This document shows positions 43,520 through 53,405 of a stretch of DNA of 64,000 bases, piece after piece; position 1 is the first letter of the stretch; every line of letters begins with the position of its first letter. Both the position numbers and the translations under genes were made by a program. The notes beneath the pieces were generated by a model. It saw only the letters and a list, made by a program, of their open reading frames with translations. It did not search any database and had not been told where the DNA came from. The DNA lies in assembly GCA_036835325.1 (NCBI GenBank), contig DAITMF010000004.1, positions 1 through 64,000 of the forward strand, in the 5' to 3' direction. The stretch comes from CAMCHP01 sp036835325. GTDB taxonomy: Bacteria > Bacteroidota > Bacteroidia > Flavobacteriales_D > Sanyastnellaceae.

Positions 43520-44908
43520 TTAGTGGTTATCAGAGTGATCTTTTTTCTTCTTGAAGTTCTCACCACTTGACTTGAGAATGGTCTTCAACTCATTCAATGC
43601 CAATACCGGGAAGAAACGGGCAAACAACAGGAACAGGGTAAAGAAAATGCCCAAGGTTCCGATGAAGATGCCAATGTCAATTGATGTTGCGTGGAACTCG
43701 CCCCATGATGATGGGTTGTAGTCGCGGTGAATCGAAGTAACAATGATTACGTAACGCTCGAACCACATACCGATGTTCACCACAATTGACATTGCGAAGG
43801 TAAACATGAGGTTACGGCGCCATTTCTTCACCCAGAACAGCTGAGGAGAAATCACGTTGCAGGTCATCATAATCCAGTATGACCAGCTGTACGGACCTGA
43901 AAAGCGGTTGATGAACGCGTACGATTCGTATTCAACACCTGAGTACCAGCTGATGAACAACTCGGTCAAGTAGGCTACACCTACAATCGAACCGGTCACG
44001 ATAATTACGATGTTCATGTACTCAACGTGGCGTACGTGAATGTAGTTCTCCAAACGCATGGCTTTTCGCATGATCAACAGCAGCGTTTGCACCATCGCGA
44101 AGCCCGAGAACACTGCTCCCGAAACGAAGTACGGAGGGAAAATCGTTGTGTGCCATCCCGGAATCACCGACGTGGCAAAGTCCATCGATACAATCGAGTG
44201 AACCGAGAATACAAGCGGAGTAGCAATGCCTGCGAGTACGAGCGACACCTCCTCAAAGCGTGTCCAGTTTTTCGCCTTACCTGACCAACCAAAGGCCAAG
44301 ATGCCATAGATTTTCTTTGGCAAAGGCTTCACCATACGGTCACGGATGGTGGCGAAGTCAGGAATCAAACCGATGTACCAAAACACCAGCGATACACTGA
44401 AGTAGGTTGAGATCGCAAATACGTCCCACAGAAGAGGTGAGTTGAAGTTTACCCACAGCGAACCAAACTGGTTTGGCAAGGGTAGAACCCAGTACGATAC
44501 CCAAATACGTCCCATGTGAATACCTGGGAACACCGCGGCCATCATAACCGCGAAGATGGTCATCGCTTCGGCTGAACGGTTAATCGCCATCCGCCATTTC
44601 TGACGGAACAGCAACAACACCGCTGAAATCAGGGTACCGGCGTGACCAATACCTACCCACCAAACGAAGTTGGTAATGTCCCATGCCCAGCCTACGGTTT
44701 TGTTCAATCCCCAGGCGCCGATACCGGTGCCGATAAGGTAAAGAATGCACCCTACACCGTAAAAGGCGATGAGGCCTGCGATGGTAATCATGAGTTTCCA
44801 CGCGCGCGGCGCCGGTCCCTCGATGGGCCCTACCACATCGTTGGTGATGTCTTTGTACGACTTGTCACCAAGAATTAGGGGCTCTCTGATTGCTGCTTCC
44901 TTCTGCAT
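43520..44908 (-). CDS. actC: Alternative complex III subunit ActC (NrfD type)
   Basis: 462 aa, ten TM segments of the polysulfide-reductase NrfD family. WWVGIGHAGTLISAVLLLFRQKWR and NRSAEAMTIFAVMMAAVFPGIHMGR are conserved quinol-site regions, with GWHTTIFPPYFVSGAVFSG. The C-terminal tail is Lys-rich (KKKKDHSDNH). It forms the membrane quinol-oxidising core with ActF. Confidence 0.95.
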   Translation of the reverse strand: MQKEAAIREPLILGDKSYKDITNDVVGPIEGPAPRAWKLMITIAGLIAFYGVGCILYLIGTGIGAWGLNKTVGWAWDITNFVWWVGIGHAGTLISAVLLLFRQKWRMAINRSAEAMTIFAVMMAAVFPGIHMGRIWVSYWVLPLPNQFGSLWVNFNSPLLWDVFAISTYFSVSLVFWYIGLIPDFATIRDRMVKPLPKKIYGILAFGWSGKAKNWTRFEEVSLVLAGIATPLVFSVHSIVSMDFATSVIPGWHTTIFPPYFVSGAVFSGFAMVQTLLLIMRKAMRLENYIHVRHVEYMNIVIIVTGSIVGVAYLTELFISWYSGVEYESYAFINRFSGPYSWSYWIMMTCNVISPQLFWVKKWRRNLMFTFAMSIVVNIGMWFERYVIIVTSIHRDYNPSSWGEFHATSIDIGIFIGTLGIFFTLFLLFARFFPVLALNELKTILKSSGENFKKKKDHSDNH

Positions 44909-44919
44909 TGCTGCTTGGT

Positions 44920-47900
44920 TTATGCTTGCTGATCTTCTGTGTTACGCACCTTCACCATGTAGTAGATGTTCGGTTGAACACCGATTTCTTCAAGGGCATG
45001 GTACGAGCGGTTGTTTTCTGAAATGCTCTTCACGGCACTTCCTTTATCGTTCAGGTCACCGAAACGGATGGCGCCCATTGCACAGGCCTCTGAACAGGCA
45101 GTCTGAACTTCTCCATCTTTTACCGGACGGCCGTCTTTCTTGGCGTTCAGTTTGCCCTCTTGAATGCGGCCTACACACATGCTGCATTTCTCCATCACAC
45201 CGCGTGAACGTACAGTCACGTCAGGGTTCAGTACCATGCGGGTCAGCATATCTTGAGCCGGGTTCACATTCTTGAACTTGTCGTAGCCCAAGTAGTTGAA
45301 CCAGTTGAAGCGACGCACTTTGTACGGACAGTTGTTCGCACAATAGCGGGTTCCGATGCAACGGTTGTAGGTCATTTGGTTGAGACCCTCATTGCTATGG
45401 GTTGTAGCAGCTACCGGACAAACCGTTTCACACGGTGCGTGGTTGCAGTGCTGACACATCATCGGCATGTGAACCGTTTGTGGGTTCTCTGCCGGGTCTT
45501 CCATCAAGCCGTACGTCTCGATTACGCCTTTGCCTTCTTCTTTGCCGCGCTCTTGGCTCCAGTCAGAAGAGTAGAAGCGGTCAATGCGCAGCCAGTGCAT
45601 GTCGCGGTGACGAAGTACTTCGTCTTTGCCAACAACAGGCACGTTGTTCTCGAGGTGGCAAGCCGTAACGCATGCGCCGCATCCAAGACATGCGCTTAGG
45701 TCAATGGTCATGCCCCAACGATGGCCAACGCCCTCTACAGGGTGCTCATGCCAGAGGTCAAACTCGCGGATGGATTTCTTGTCACGTGCATCAATTACAC
45801 CGTCTCCGTTCACATCTTCGTGCACGGCCAAGCGGTGCGCCTTGTTCCACGATGCATCGCCCTTCTTTTTGCCTTTTTCGGCAACGAAGGCGCCCAAGGT
45901 GGTTTCTTTCACTACCGATTCACGCCCCATGTAGGTGTGCTGCATCTGCGTAGTGGCAAGCGCGTAAGTTTTAGTGATAGCCTCAACCTGTACGTCGAGG
46001 TTCAAGAATTCAGGGTAACCGTTAACGAGGGTAGCAAAACCGTAAACGTTCTGACCTACCGGCATTGCATTGCCGTTCTCGTCAAAGATATGTGCTCCAT
46101 TCTCACCTGTTTGGTAAGCCGCTTTGCCGATGCGCTCGTTGCCGGCACCTCGTCCGTAACCTACCGCAATACCAATGGTACCGCGTTTTTGACCGGGTTG
46201 AGGGTACACAGGCAACTCAACTGAACGCCCGTTGGCAGTCACCTTTACCATGCTGGCAGGGTCACGTTGAGCAATGTAGGTGTTCAAACCGAGCTCTTCC
46301 ATATCGGCCTTGGCCATGGTGATGTAGTTGTCCCACGTCACTTTGGTTACCGGGTCAGGAAGCTCATGCAACCAAGGGTTTGCAATTTGATCGCCGTTTC
46401 CGATACCTGTTTTCTGGTACAGGGCGAGCTGCCAATTGCCTCCGCTTGTTTTACTCACTTTGGCTACGGCATCCGCAACATCAAGGGAGGGTGCTGCCGT
46501 GTTTTCGCCTTCGGCGGATGAGGACGCTACTGCCATAGTAGAAGCCCCGGTTGCCATAAATCCGTTGTGAAGCGCCTCGTTCCATGCTACATCGGTGTAC
46601 ATCATGTCAGCCGTGTAGGCTGAATTGTACGTTTGACGCATGAAACTGTAGTAATCGCTTTCAATACCCGCCCACTTCAGCAAACTCTCCTGCGCTTGAC
46701 GCGTCTTGAAGAGTGCTGTGATGGTAGGTTGCACCAAGTCAACTCGTCCATCAACCAAAGAAAGATCATTCCACGACTCGAGGTAGTGGTTGTCAGGACA
46801 AATTACAGTGCAGCGGCTTGCTGTTTCATCAGCGAAAATGCTGAAGGCAACGCTCATTTTAACTTTCTCAATGCCCGCAGCGAACTCATCGCGGTTGTAC
46901 CACGAGTAGCCGGGGTTTGTGCCATAAACAATCAAGGCATCAACTTTGCCACCGTTCATGTCGCGAACGAGCTCGGCCATGGCCTTATCATCGCCTTTGA
47001 ACAGATTGATTTGACGATCGATATCAATGGTTTTGCCATAGTTGCCCAAGGCAGCGTTGATTGCACCAACGATGCGCTGCACGTCAGGGTCGTTGCTTCC
47101 TGACACCACGATAGATGCACCGCGGCTATCGCGAAGCGACTTAACTGCATTGTTGAGTGCGAGTTCGCTTACGCCATCCACCGCAGGTGCAGACCCATTG
47201 CTAACGCCTGCCAACAACGCTGCAAGCACCTTACCGTACTGGTCGGGCTTAATTGCCACACGCGTGTCGGCATTGGTTCCGGTCATCGACATGTTGGTCT
47301 CAAACTGGAAGTGGCGCGACATCCATTCGCCTTCGGGCTTGCGGCGCGAAGCGTAATCAGACGCAAAATGGTTTCCGGTCAACCATGTTGACAAGAAGTC
47401 AGCACCAACGCTAACGATGGTTTTCGCCTCAGCGAAATGGTAGTTTGGAATGGCTGCCTTGCCAAAAAGTTGGCGGTGCGCCTCGCGAATACCGCTGTAC
47501 GAAACGGCATCGTATTGAATGTGACGCGCATTGTAACGTGCTGTGAAGGCATCGATTGCGCGTTGTGTTGACGTACTGGCAATGGTGTTGCTCAAGACAA
47601 CCACATTCTGTGCATTCTCCAATCCGGCCATTACACGTGCATCAGCCGTTGACCAGTCAGAGGCCTGCTTGTCAACCATCGGGCCTTCCAAGCGAGCGCT
47701 GTCGTACAAACCGAGCACTGAGGCATTGATTTGTGCATTCAACGCACCGGCTTTGATACCGTGTTGGGTGTTCGGCTTAATGAAGATCGGACGACCTTCG
47801 CGGGTTTTCACGAGAACGCTTCCGTAGTTGTTACCGTCGTAGTAGGCGGTGGCGTAGTAATTCGCGATACCCGGAGTGATTTCTTCGGGCTTATTAACGT

Positions 47901-48135
47901 ACGGAATTGACTTAATGACCGGTGTTTCGCATGCCGCCAGCGTAGCCGCAGTGATGCTGAAACCCATGAACTTCAGGAAGTCGCGACGTCCGGTGCTGCT
48001 TTCCTTCAGTTGATCATCGGCCAAAAACTCATCGACGCTCTGTTGCGCCGGGAATTCTTCCTTCAGGAGTTCTTTGTACTCCGGGGTTTCGTTGAGTTCC
48101 TCGAGGCCTGCCCAGTAACGCTTGGTGTTATTCAT
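44920..48135 (-). CDS. actB: Alternative complex III iron-sulfur subunit ActB
   Basis: 1071 aa. A twin-arginine motif GRRDFLKFMG is near residue 50, followed by a hydrophobic stretch and Cys. The large N-terminal part is molybdopterin-oxidoreductase-like without a visible cofactor site, as in other ActB proteins; the C-terminal part has four clusters: CLGCGACVTACHLENN, CQHCNHAPCETVCP, CIGTRYCANNCPY, and CSMCVGRIQ...CSEACAMGAIRFGD. ATG at 48135 is preferred over a GTG 18 codons upstream. Transfers electrons from quinol to the heme subunits. Confidence 0.95.
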   Translation of the reverse strand: MNNTKRYWAGLEELNETPEYKELLKEEFPAQQSVDEFLADDQLKESSTGRRDFLKFMGFSITAATLAACETPVIKSIPYVNKPEEITPGIANYYATAYYDGNNYGSVLVKTREGRPIFIKPNTQHGIKAGALNAQINASVLGLYDSARLEGPMVDKQASDWSTADARVMAGLENAQNVVVLSNTIASTSTQRAIDAFTARYNARHIQYDAVSYSGIREAHRQLFGKAAIPNYHFAEAKTIVSVGADFLSTWLTGNHFASDYASRRKPEGEWMSRHFQFETNMSMTGTNADTRVAIKPDQYGKVLAALLAGVSNGSAPAVDGVSELALNNAVKSLRDSRGASIVVSGSNDPDVQRIVGAINAALGNYGKTIDIDRQINLFKGDDKAMAELVRDMNGGKVDALIVYGTNPGYSWYNRDEFAAGIEKVKMSVAFSIFADETASRCTVICPDNHYLESWNDLSLVDGRVDLVQPTITALFKTRQAQESLLKWAGIESDYYSFMRQTYNSAYTADMMYTDVAWNEALHNGFMATGASTMAVASSSAEGENTAAPSLDVADAVAKVSKTSGGNWQLALYQKTGIGNGDQIANPWLHELPDPVTKVTWDNYITMAKADMEELGLNTYIAQRDPASMVKVTANGRSVELPVYPQPGQKRGTIGIAVGYGRGAGNERIGKAAYQTGENGAHIFDENGNAMPVGQNVYGFATLVNGYPEFLNLDVQVEAITKTYALATTQMQHTYMGRESVVKETTLGAFVAEKGKKKGDASWNKAHRLAVHEDVNGDGVIDARDKKSIREFDLWHEHPVEGVGHRWGMTIDLSACLGCGACVTACHLENNVPVVGKDEVLRHRDMHWLRIDRFYSSDWSQERGKEEGKGVIETYGLMEDPAENPQTVHMPMMCQHCNHAPCETVCPVAATTHSNEGLNQMTYNRCIGTRYCANNCPYKVRRFNWFNYLGYDKFKNVNPAQDMLTRMVLNPDVTVRSRGVMEKCSMCVGRIQEGKLNAKKDGRPVKDGEVQTACSEACAMGAIRFGDLNDKGSAVKSISENNRSYHALEEIGVQPNIYYMVKVRNTEDQQA

Positions 48136-48154
48136 GGTAGCTGAATTCGTGGTA

Positions 48155-49546
48155 TTAGTAGTGGCACTTAGAGCATTCCCATCCGCCAAGGTCTTTGACG
48201 GTTACGCTTTCATCTTCGATGTAGCGGCGGAGCTCTTCGTTTCCGCGAATCGATTCTTTGAGTCGGTTGTGAACTTCTTCGTAGTACCCGCTGCTTGCAA
48301 GGTCAATGGATGCCTTGTTGTGGCACTCAATGCACCAGCCCATGGTAAGGGTTGGTTTGCTCAGCTCGATCAAGCCCGGGTAATCGTTCACCAATCGGTT
48401 GATGTCTTCCACGGGTGTAAGGCGGCCTCCTTTGTAGGTCGCAACATCGCCGTGGCAGTTTTGGCACTCTAGACCGGCAACGGTTACGTGCTGTGAGTGG
48501 TTGAAGTAAACGTGGTCAGGGAGGTTGTGCACCTTGTTCCACTTGATTGGCTTCTCTTCGTAGTTCTCGATGTACTGACCGGTTTCAGGATTGAAACCAA
48601 TGGCCTCGTAGATCTTACCGAGTTCTTTTTCACCCCAGCGGCTACCGTTCTTGATGCCCTTGTGGCAGTTCATGCACACGTTTGCCGAAGGAATACCGGC
48701 GTGTTTTGAATCGGCTGCTGAGCTGTGGCAGTACTGACAATCAACTTCGTTTTCACACACGTGAATCGAGTGCCAGAATTTAATCGGTTGCTCAGGCTCG
48801 TAGCCTTGGTAAGTACCAACGTCCATCGCGGTTTGGTAAGCCACAACAGCGCCGTACGCCACAACGAACAAACCGATAATGGAAACCATTACAATGTTCT
48901 TCCAAGCCCAACCGCGAAGTGATTCCCAGTAGGTTTGCGGTGCCAATGGCGTTTTGCCTTCGCTTTCGCGGTGCGCGTTGGTCAACGAGCGCTTTACGCT
49001 GCTTGCTGAAGCGGCGATGATGATGAACAAAACGAGCAGAATCAAGAACCATAGGCTCGCTGAACTGCTCTTGTCTTCAGGGTAAATCTCGTCGTAGGTC
49101 TGACACTCGTTGCCAGCAACTGTTGTTGCAGCCGCGCCACCTCCTGGAGGGTTTTGTACGTACGCCATGATGTCGGCGACATCAGCGGCGCTAACGGCCT
49201 GGGCAGACATCCATCCATACACCGGAACGTAACGCTCAACGAGCGATTTGATGTAAGGGTCTCCTGACTCAGCCGCCTTTTGGGGGTTCTGAATCCAGAG
49301 CACCAACAACTCCTCGCTGGCAGTCCACCGATCAGCAATACCTGCAAGACCCGGACCCGCCAGAACCTCGTTGGTAATCTTGTGACAGGCAGCACAGTTG
49401 GCCTTAAAGGTTTGCTCACCCTTAACAGGGTCGCCCGAATCCCAAACGCCTGCAGTGAGCGTGGTGGTCAGGAACATGGCCATGAGAAAACTCAGTATTC
49501 TCGATGGTTTCAGGGCCGAAAGCGGCTTAGCAGAAAGATGGGTCAT
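48155..49546 (-). CDS. actA: Alternative complex III multiheme cytochrome c ActA
   Basis: 463 aa from ATG 49546. Six CxxCH motifs are visible: CAACH in a N-terminal monoheme domain, then CQYCH, CMNCH, CQNCH, CIECH and CSKCH, with two TM segments between (SLWFLILLVLFIIIAASAS; NIVMVSIIGLFVVAYGAVVAYQ). The last motif is almost at the C-terminus (CSKCHY). It takes electrons from quinol oxidation and passes them to ActE or CoxB. Start choice: a -7 element at 49585-49592 fits the ATG at 49546 with a ~30-nt leader; ATG 49576 would be nearly leaderless. Confidence 0.94.
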   Translation of the reverse strand: MTHLSAKPLSALKPSRILSFLMAMFLTTTLTAGVWDSGDPVKGEQTFKANCAACHKITNEVLAGPGLAGIADRWTASEELLVLWIQNPQKAAESGDPYIKSLVERYVPVYGWMSAQAVSAADVADIMAYVQNPPGGGAAATTVAGNECQTYDEIYPEDKSSSASLWFLILLVLFIIIAASASSVKRSLTNAHRESEGKTPLAPQTYWESLRGWAWKNIVMVSIIGLFVVAYGAVVAYQTAMDVGTYQGYEPEQPIKFWHSIHVCENEVDCQYCHSSAADSKHAGIPSANVCMNCHKGIKNGSRWGEKELGKIYEAIGFNPETGQYIENYEEKPIKWNKVHNLPDHVYFNHSQHVTVAGLECQNCHGDVATYKGGRLTPVEDINRLVNDYPGLIELSKPTLTMGWCIECHNKASIDLASSGYYEEVHNRLKESIRGNEELRRYIEDESVTVKDLGGWECSKCHY

Positions 49547-49584
49547 CTCGCGTTTTTTACGGATCTGATCGTACATATTGACGG

Positions 49585-49592
49585 CAAATTTA
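49585..49592 (-). promoter_or_regulatory. -7 promoter element TAAATTTG of the act-cox operon
   Basis: Exact TAnnTTTG on the minus strand, upstream of actA; no clear -33 TTG. It would drive all eight genes down to the terminator at 37673. Confidence 0.55.
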
Positions 49593-49783
49593 TGCCATTT
49601 TAACATTGAGATTTGGGGGCTATGACAATTTTGTGACAGTTGCTGTTAATTTAAAATGATTCTAAGTTAGCCCTAAAACTCAACGCTAGCGGGCACTTCT
49701 GACACTCAGTACATTGAACAATTGCCAACAGCCCCGCGTTGACTCCGGGGTACCTTTGGCACGATTGGTGGTATGAATTCGTT

Positions 49784-49791
49784 TAGTTTTG
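49784..49791 (+). promoter_or_regulatory. -7 promoter element TAGTTTTG of SPOR gene
   Basis: TAnnTTTG match, 7 nt before the ATG at 49799; a TTG at 49765-49767 (16-nt spacer) may serve as -33. Confidence 0.5.
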
Positions 49792-49798
49792 CAGTACC

Positions 49799-50371
49799 AT
49801 GAAGAGAACCGTTCGCACAATACGCACAATCGCACTGTCATTGCTCTTGTTTTCGTCGCTTGCAGCCTCTGCACAAGACGATAATTGGTGGCGCAAATTG
49901 TTCCGCAAAGACACGGTTGAGGAGCAAACCCTCCCGAGCACCTCTCCGGTTGACTCACCTGAAGTCACCGCACCGGCCTTGCCTCCTGAGCAGTACCCGA
50001 AAGTCACTGACACCGTCAAAACAGCCGGTGCCAGCGGGTTGATTGTACGCAATGAGCCTCAGCGTTTGGCGATGCTCGACAGTTTGTACCGTGAAGATCC
50101 TCCTGAGATCAGTGGCTTCCGTATACAGGTGTTCTTCGGCAACCTTCAGCAGGCCCGTGAAGTGCGCAAAACCTTCATGGAGCTCAATCGCGAGGTGCCC
50201 TGTTACCTCATCCAGAACCCGCCGAGTTTTGCGGTGCAAATTGGCAACTACCGCACCCAACTCGATGCTTACCGTGAAGCGCGTGAATACAAGGCAGCGT
50301 ATCCCGGTGCCATCGTTGTTCCGGCGCGCATTGAACCTCCTCAAAACAAAAAAACAGGCGGTAAGCTATAA
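49799..50371 (+). CDS. SPOR-domain protein
   Basis: 190 aa. Signal peptide ends at ASAQ; a Pro/Ser/Thr-rich linker follows (about 40-80), then a SPOR domain (about 100-180: GFRIQVFFGNLQQAREVRKTF...FAVQIGNYRTQLDAYREAREYK). SPOR domains bind denuded septal peptidoglycan. Periplasmic cell-wall role inferred. Divergent from actA, convergent with infB. Confidence 0.82.
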   Translation: MKRTVRTIRTIALSLLLFSSLAASAQDDNWWRKLFRKDTVEEQTLPSTSPVDSPEVTAPALPPEQYPKVTDTVKTAGASGLIVRNEPQRLAMLDSLYREDPPEISGFRIQVFFGNLQQAREVRKTFMELNREVPCYLIQNPPSFAVQIGNYRTQLDAYREAREYKAAYPGAIVVPARIEPPQNKKTGGKL

Positions 50372-50383
50372 GCCTACCGCCTG
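50355..50383. terminator. Terminator hairpin between SPOR gene and infB
   Basis: 9-bp arms CAGGCGGTA (50355-50363) and TACCGCCTG (50375-50383); the loop contains the SPOR stop codon. No T run, moderate strength. Confidence 0.6.
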
Positions 50384-50406
50384 AATTCTTGGTCACTCGA
50401 ACGGGT

Positions 50407-53316
50407 TTAATCGTTGAGTGATTGTTTCACTTCTACTTCTTCGAAGGCTTCGATTTGGTCACCGACTCTGATGTCGTTAAACTTCTCGATGTTCAAACCA
50501 CACTCGTAGCCCTTGCCCACTTCCTTGACATCGTCTTTGAAGCGCTTGAGCTGTCCGAGGTCGCCGGTGTACAACACGATGCCATCGCGAATTACGCGCA
50601 CTTTGTTGTTTCGGGTGATTTTTCCATCCAAAACAAAGCAACCTGCAATGGTTCCCACCTTTGAAATCTTGAAGGTTTCGCGAATCTCAGCGGTACCGAC
50701 AACGCGTTCCTCAATGCGGGTGGCAAGCATGCCTTCCATGGCTTCGCGCATCTCGTCGATGGCTTGGTAAATTACCGAGTACAAGCGAATTTGAATCTCT
50801 TCGGTTTCGGCGAGTTTGCGCGCACCGGCTGACGGACGTACCTGGAAGCCGACAATAATCGCATCCGAAGCCGAAGCCAACATGACGTCGCTCTCCGAAA
50901 TTTGACCCACCGCCTTGTGAATGATGTTCACCTGAATCTTCTCCGTTGAGAGTTTCTGCAGGGCATCGCTGAGTGCTTCAATCGAACCGTCAACGTCACC
51001 TTTAACAATGAGGTTAAGTTCTTTGAACTCACCGATGGCGATACGGCGACCGATTTCTTCAATGGTGATGTGACGTTGCGTACGCACACCTTGCTCACGC
51101 TGCAATTGCTGACGTTTGGTCGCAATGTTGCGCGCCTCGCGTTCGTCTTCGAACACGTAGAATTTGTCACCTGCACTTGGCGCTCCGCTCATACCGAGCA
51201 TCGAAACCGGCATAGAAGGGCCGGCAGCCTCAACGCGCTGCAAACGTTCATTGTACATGGCTTTAACACGTCCGCTGTATTGACCGGCAAGCAATGCATC
51301 ACCTACGTTCAGCGTACCTGTTTCGACCAAAATGGTACATACGTAACCACGTCCTTTATCGAGCGCTGATTCAATGACCGTGCCCACAGCCCTGCGTTTC
51401 GGGTTGGCTTTCAGCTCAAGAATTTCAGATTCAAGAACTACCTTTTCGAGCAGGTCTTCGATTCCGACGCCTTGTTTCGCAGAAATTTCTTGGCATTGGA
51501 ACTTACCCCCCCAGTCTTCAACGAGGATGTTCATGTTGGCCAATTGCTCGCGAATTTTATCGGAGTTGGCACCTGGTTTGTCAATCTTGTTGATGGCAAA
51601 CACCATCGGGATACCCGCAGCTTGGGCGTGATTGATGGCCTCCGTGGTTTGGGGCATCACGGCATCGTCTGCCGCAATCACGATGATGGCCAAGTCTGTT
51701 ACTTGTGCACCACGGGCACGCATCGCCGTAAAGGCTTCGTGACCCGGAGTATCGAGGAAGGTGATGGTTTTACCGTTCTGAATTTGCACATTGTACGCTC
51801 CGATGTGCTGGGTAATGCCTCCGGCTTCCCCGGCGATTACGTTGGCTTTACGGATGTAGTCAAGCAACGATGTTTTACCGTGGTCAACGTGACCCATCAC
51901 TGTAACAATCGGCGGACGCTCGATCATCATGTTCGGATCGTCATATTCCTCCGGAATCGACTCTTGCACCTCTGCGCTCACAAACTGCACTTCGTAACCA
52001 AACTCCTCGGAGATGATTTGAATGGTTTCGGCGTCGAGGCGTTGGTTGATTGACACCATGATACCCAGCGACATGCAGGCTGAGATGACATCGTTCACCG
52101 AAGCGTTCATCATGCGCGTGAGTTCTGACACCGTTACAAACTCGGTGAGCTTGAGTACGGTCGACTCTTCTTGGCGCTTCATTTCCTCTTCCTCGTGGCG
52201 GGCGGCCATCATATCGCGCTTCGCACGGCGAAGCTTTGACGATTTTGACTTGCCACCACCGCTCAGGCGAGCGAGGGTTTCTTTGATTTCCTTTTGAATA
52301 GCGGCATCCGATACCTCTGTCTTCTTCTCGGGCTGACGGCCACGGTTGTTTCCGCGGTCACCTCCGCGGTTGCCGCCGCGATCACCGCCTGTGTTTCCAC
52401 CACGGTCACCGCCACCACCTTGCGGAGGTGTTTGACCTGTTTCGGGGCCACTGTTGGCGATGCGCTTGCGCTTGCGTTTCTTGCGTGCATCATCGTCAGA
52501 CGACGAAGCGACGGGTTGTTTCTTTTTCGGACGTTCAACCGGGAGTTCGATTTTACCGATGACGGTTGGTCCGGCAAGGCGTTCAACCTCCGGACGCATG
52601 AACTCGATTTCTGCCGGCTTTTGTGGCTCGGCGGGCTTGGGTGGCTCTGCCTTTTTGGGTTCAGCCGGTTTGGGCGCTTCGGCCTTCGGGGCTTCCGGTT
52701 TTGCAACAGGTGCTTCTACCTTCGGCGGAGCTTGCTGCTTTGGAGGTTCAGGTATTCTGGGCTCCTCTTTCGGTGCTTGCTTCTTTCTTGGTTGAAGCGC
52801 ATCGAGGTCAACCTTCCCGACAACCTTAACGCCTCCGCTTGATGCGGGCGCTTCAGGTTCAACCGCTTTGACCGGTTCTTCGGCCTTCGGTGGTTCGGGT
52901 GCTTTTTCGACCGGCTTCGGAGGTTCAGGGGCCTCAACTTTCGCCACAGGCTTGATTTCCGGTTCGGCAGGCACCGCCTTCACGGGCGAGCTCTCCACCG
53001 TAGCGCGCAACGCGTCGATGTCGAGGTTGTCTTCCTCATCGTCTTCGCGCACTTCTTTCACCTTCTTGTTTGATTCAAGCGTGATGGTGGTGCGCTCAGC
53101 GGTTCCGCGTACGGCCTGCTTCGACTTCTCGATGAGCTTCTTGTCGGCTGAGAATTCATGACGAATCAAACCGTATACAGGCGGCTCGATCTTCGCATTC
53201 GGACTGTTCTCTACCTCAATGCCCTTCTTGCCCAAGAATTCAATGATGGTGGGTACACCAATATTGAACTCCCGCGCTACTTTACTTAATCGTACGGGCT
53301 TTGTTTCTTCTGACAT
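50407..53316 (-). CDS. infB: Translation initiation factor IF-2
   Basis: 969 aa. N-terminal IF2N domain (VRLSKVAREFNIGVPTIIEFL), a long Pro/Glu/Lys-rich and Gly/Arg-rich linker (about 115-330, including repeated GGDRGG), then the GTPase: G1 GHVDHGKTSLLDYI, G3 DTPGHEAF, G4 NKID. The C-terminal IF2 domains follow. Brings initiator tRNA to the ribosome. Third gene of rimP-nusA-infB. Confidence 0.97.
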   Translation of the reverse strand: MSEETKPVRLSKVAREFNIGVPTIIEFLGKKGIEVENSPNAKIEPPVYGLIRHEFSADKKLIEKSKQAVRGTAERTTITLESNKKVKEVREDDEEDNLDIDALRATVESSPVKAVPAEPEIKPVAKVEAPEPPKPVEKAPEPPKAEEPVKAVEPEAPASSGGVKVVGKVDLDALQPRKKQAPKEEPRIPEPPKQQAPPKVEAPVAKPEAPKAEAPKPAEPKKAEPPKPAEPQKPAEIEFMRPEVERLAGPTVIGKIELPVERPKKKQPVASSSDDDARKKRKRKRIANSGPETGQTPPQGGGGDRGGNTGGDRGGNRGGDRGNNRGRQPEKKTEVSDAAIQKEIKETLARLSGGGKSKSSKLRRAKRDMMAARHEEEEMKRQEESTVLKLTEFVTVSELTRMMNASVNDVISACMSLGIMVSINQRLDAETIQIISEEFGYEVQFVSAEVQESIPEEYDDPNMMIERPPIVTVMGHVDHGKTSLLDYIRKANVIAGEAGGITQHIGAYNVQIQNGKTITFLDTPGHEAFTAMRARGAQVTDLAIIVIAADDAVMPQTTEAINHAQAAGIPMVFAINKIDKPGANSDKIREQLANMNILVEDWGGKFQCQEISAKQGVGIEDLLEKVVLESEILELKANPKRRAVGTVIESALDKGRGYVCTILVETGTLNVGDALLAGQYSGRVKAMYNERLQRVEAAGPSMPVSMLGMSGAPSAGDKFYVFEDEREARNIATKRQQLQREQGVRTQRHITIEEIGRRIAIGEFKELNLIVKGDVDGSIEALSDALQKLSTEKIQVNIIHKAVGQISESDVMLASASDAIIVGFQVRPSAGARKLAETEEIQIRLYSVIYQAIDEMREAMEGMLATRIEERVVGTAEIRETFKISKVGTIAGCFVLDGKITRNNKVRVIRDGIVLYTGDLGQLKRFKDDVKEVGKGYECGLNIEKFNDIRVGDQIEAFEEVEVKQSLND

Positions 53317-53405
53317 ACAAACGTATTGCTCGGTTCGCTCTCGGTTTTATTTGGGTTTTTCTTTGGGGATGGATGAGCACAGACGCCGCCTGTACTCAAC
53401 CTTGG

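Noticed and set aside
53318..53325. TACGTTTG promoter element for infB
   Set aside because: It is one nucleotide from the infB ATG, too close for a usable start; infB is better explained by cotranscription with rimP-nusA.
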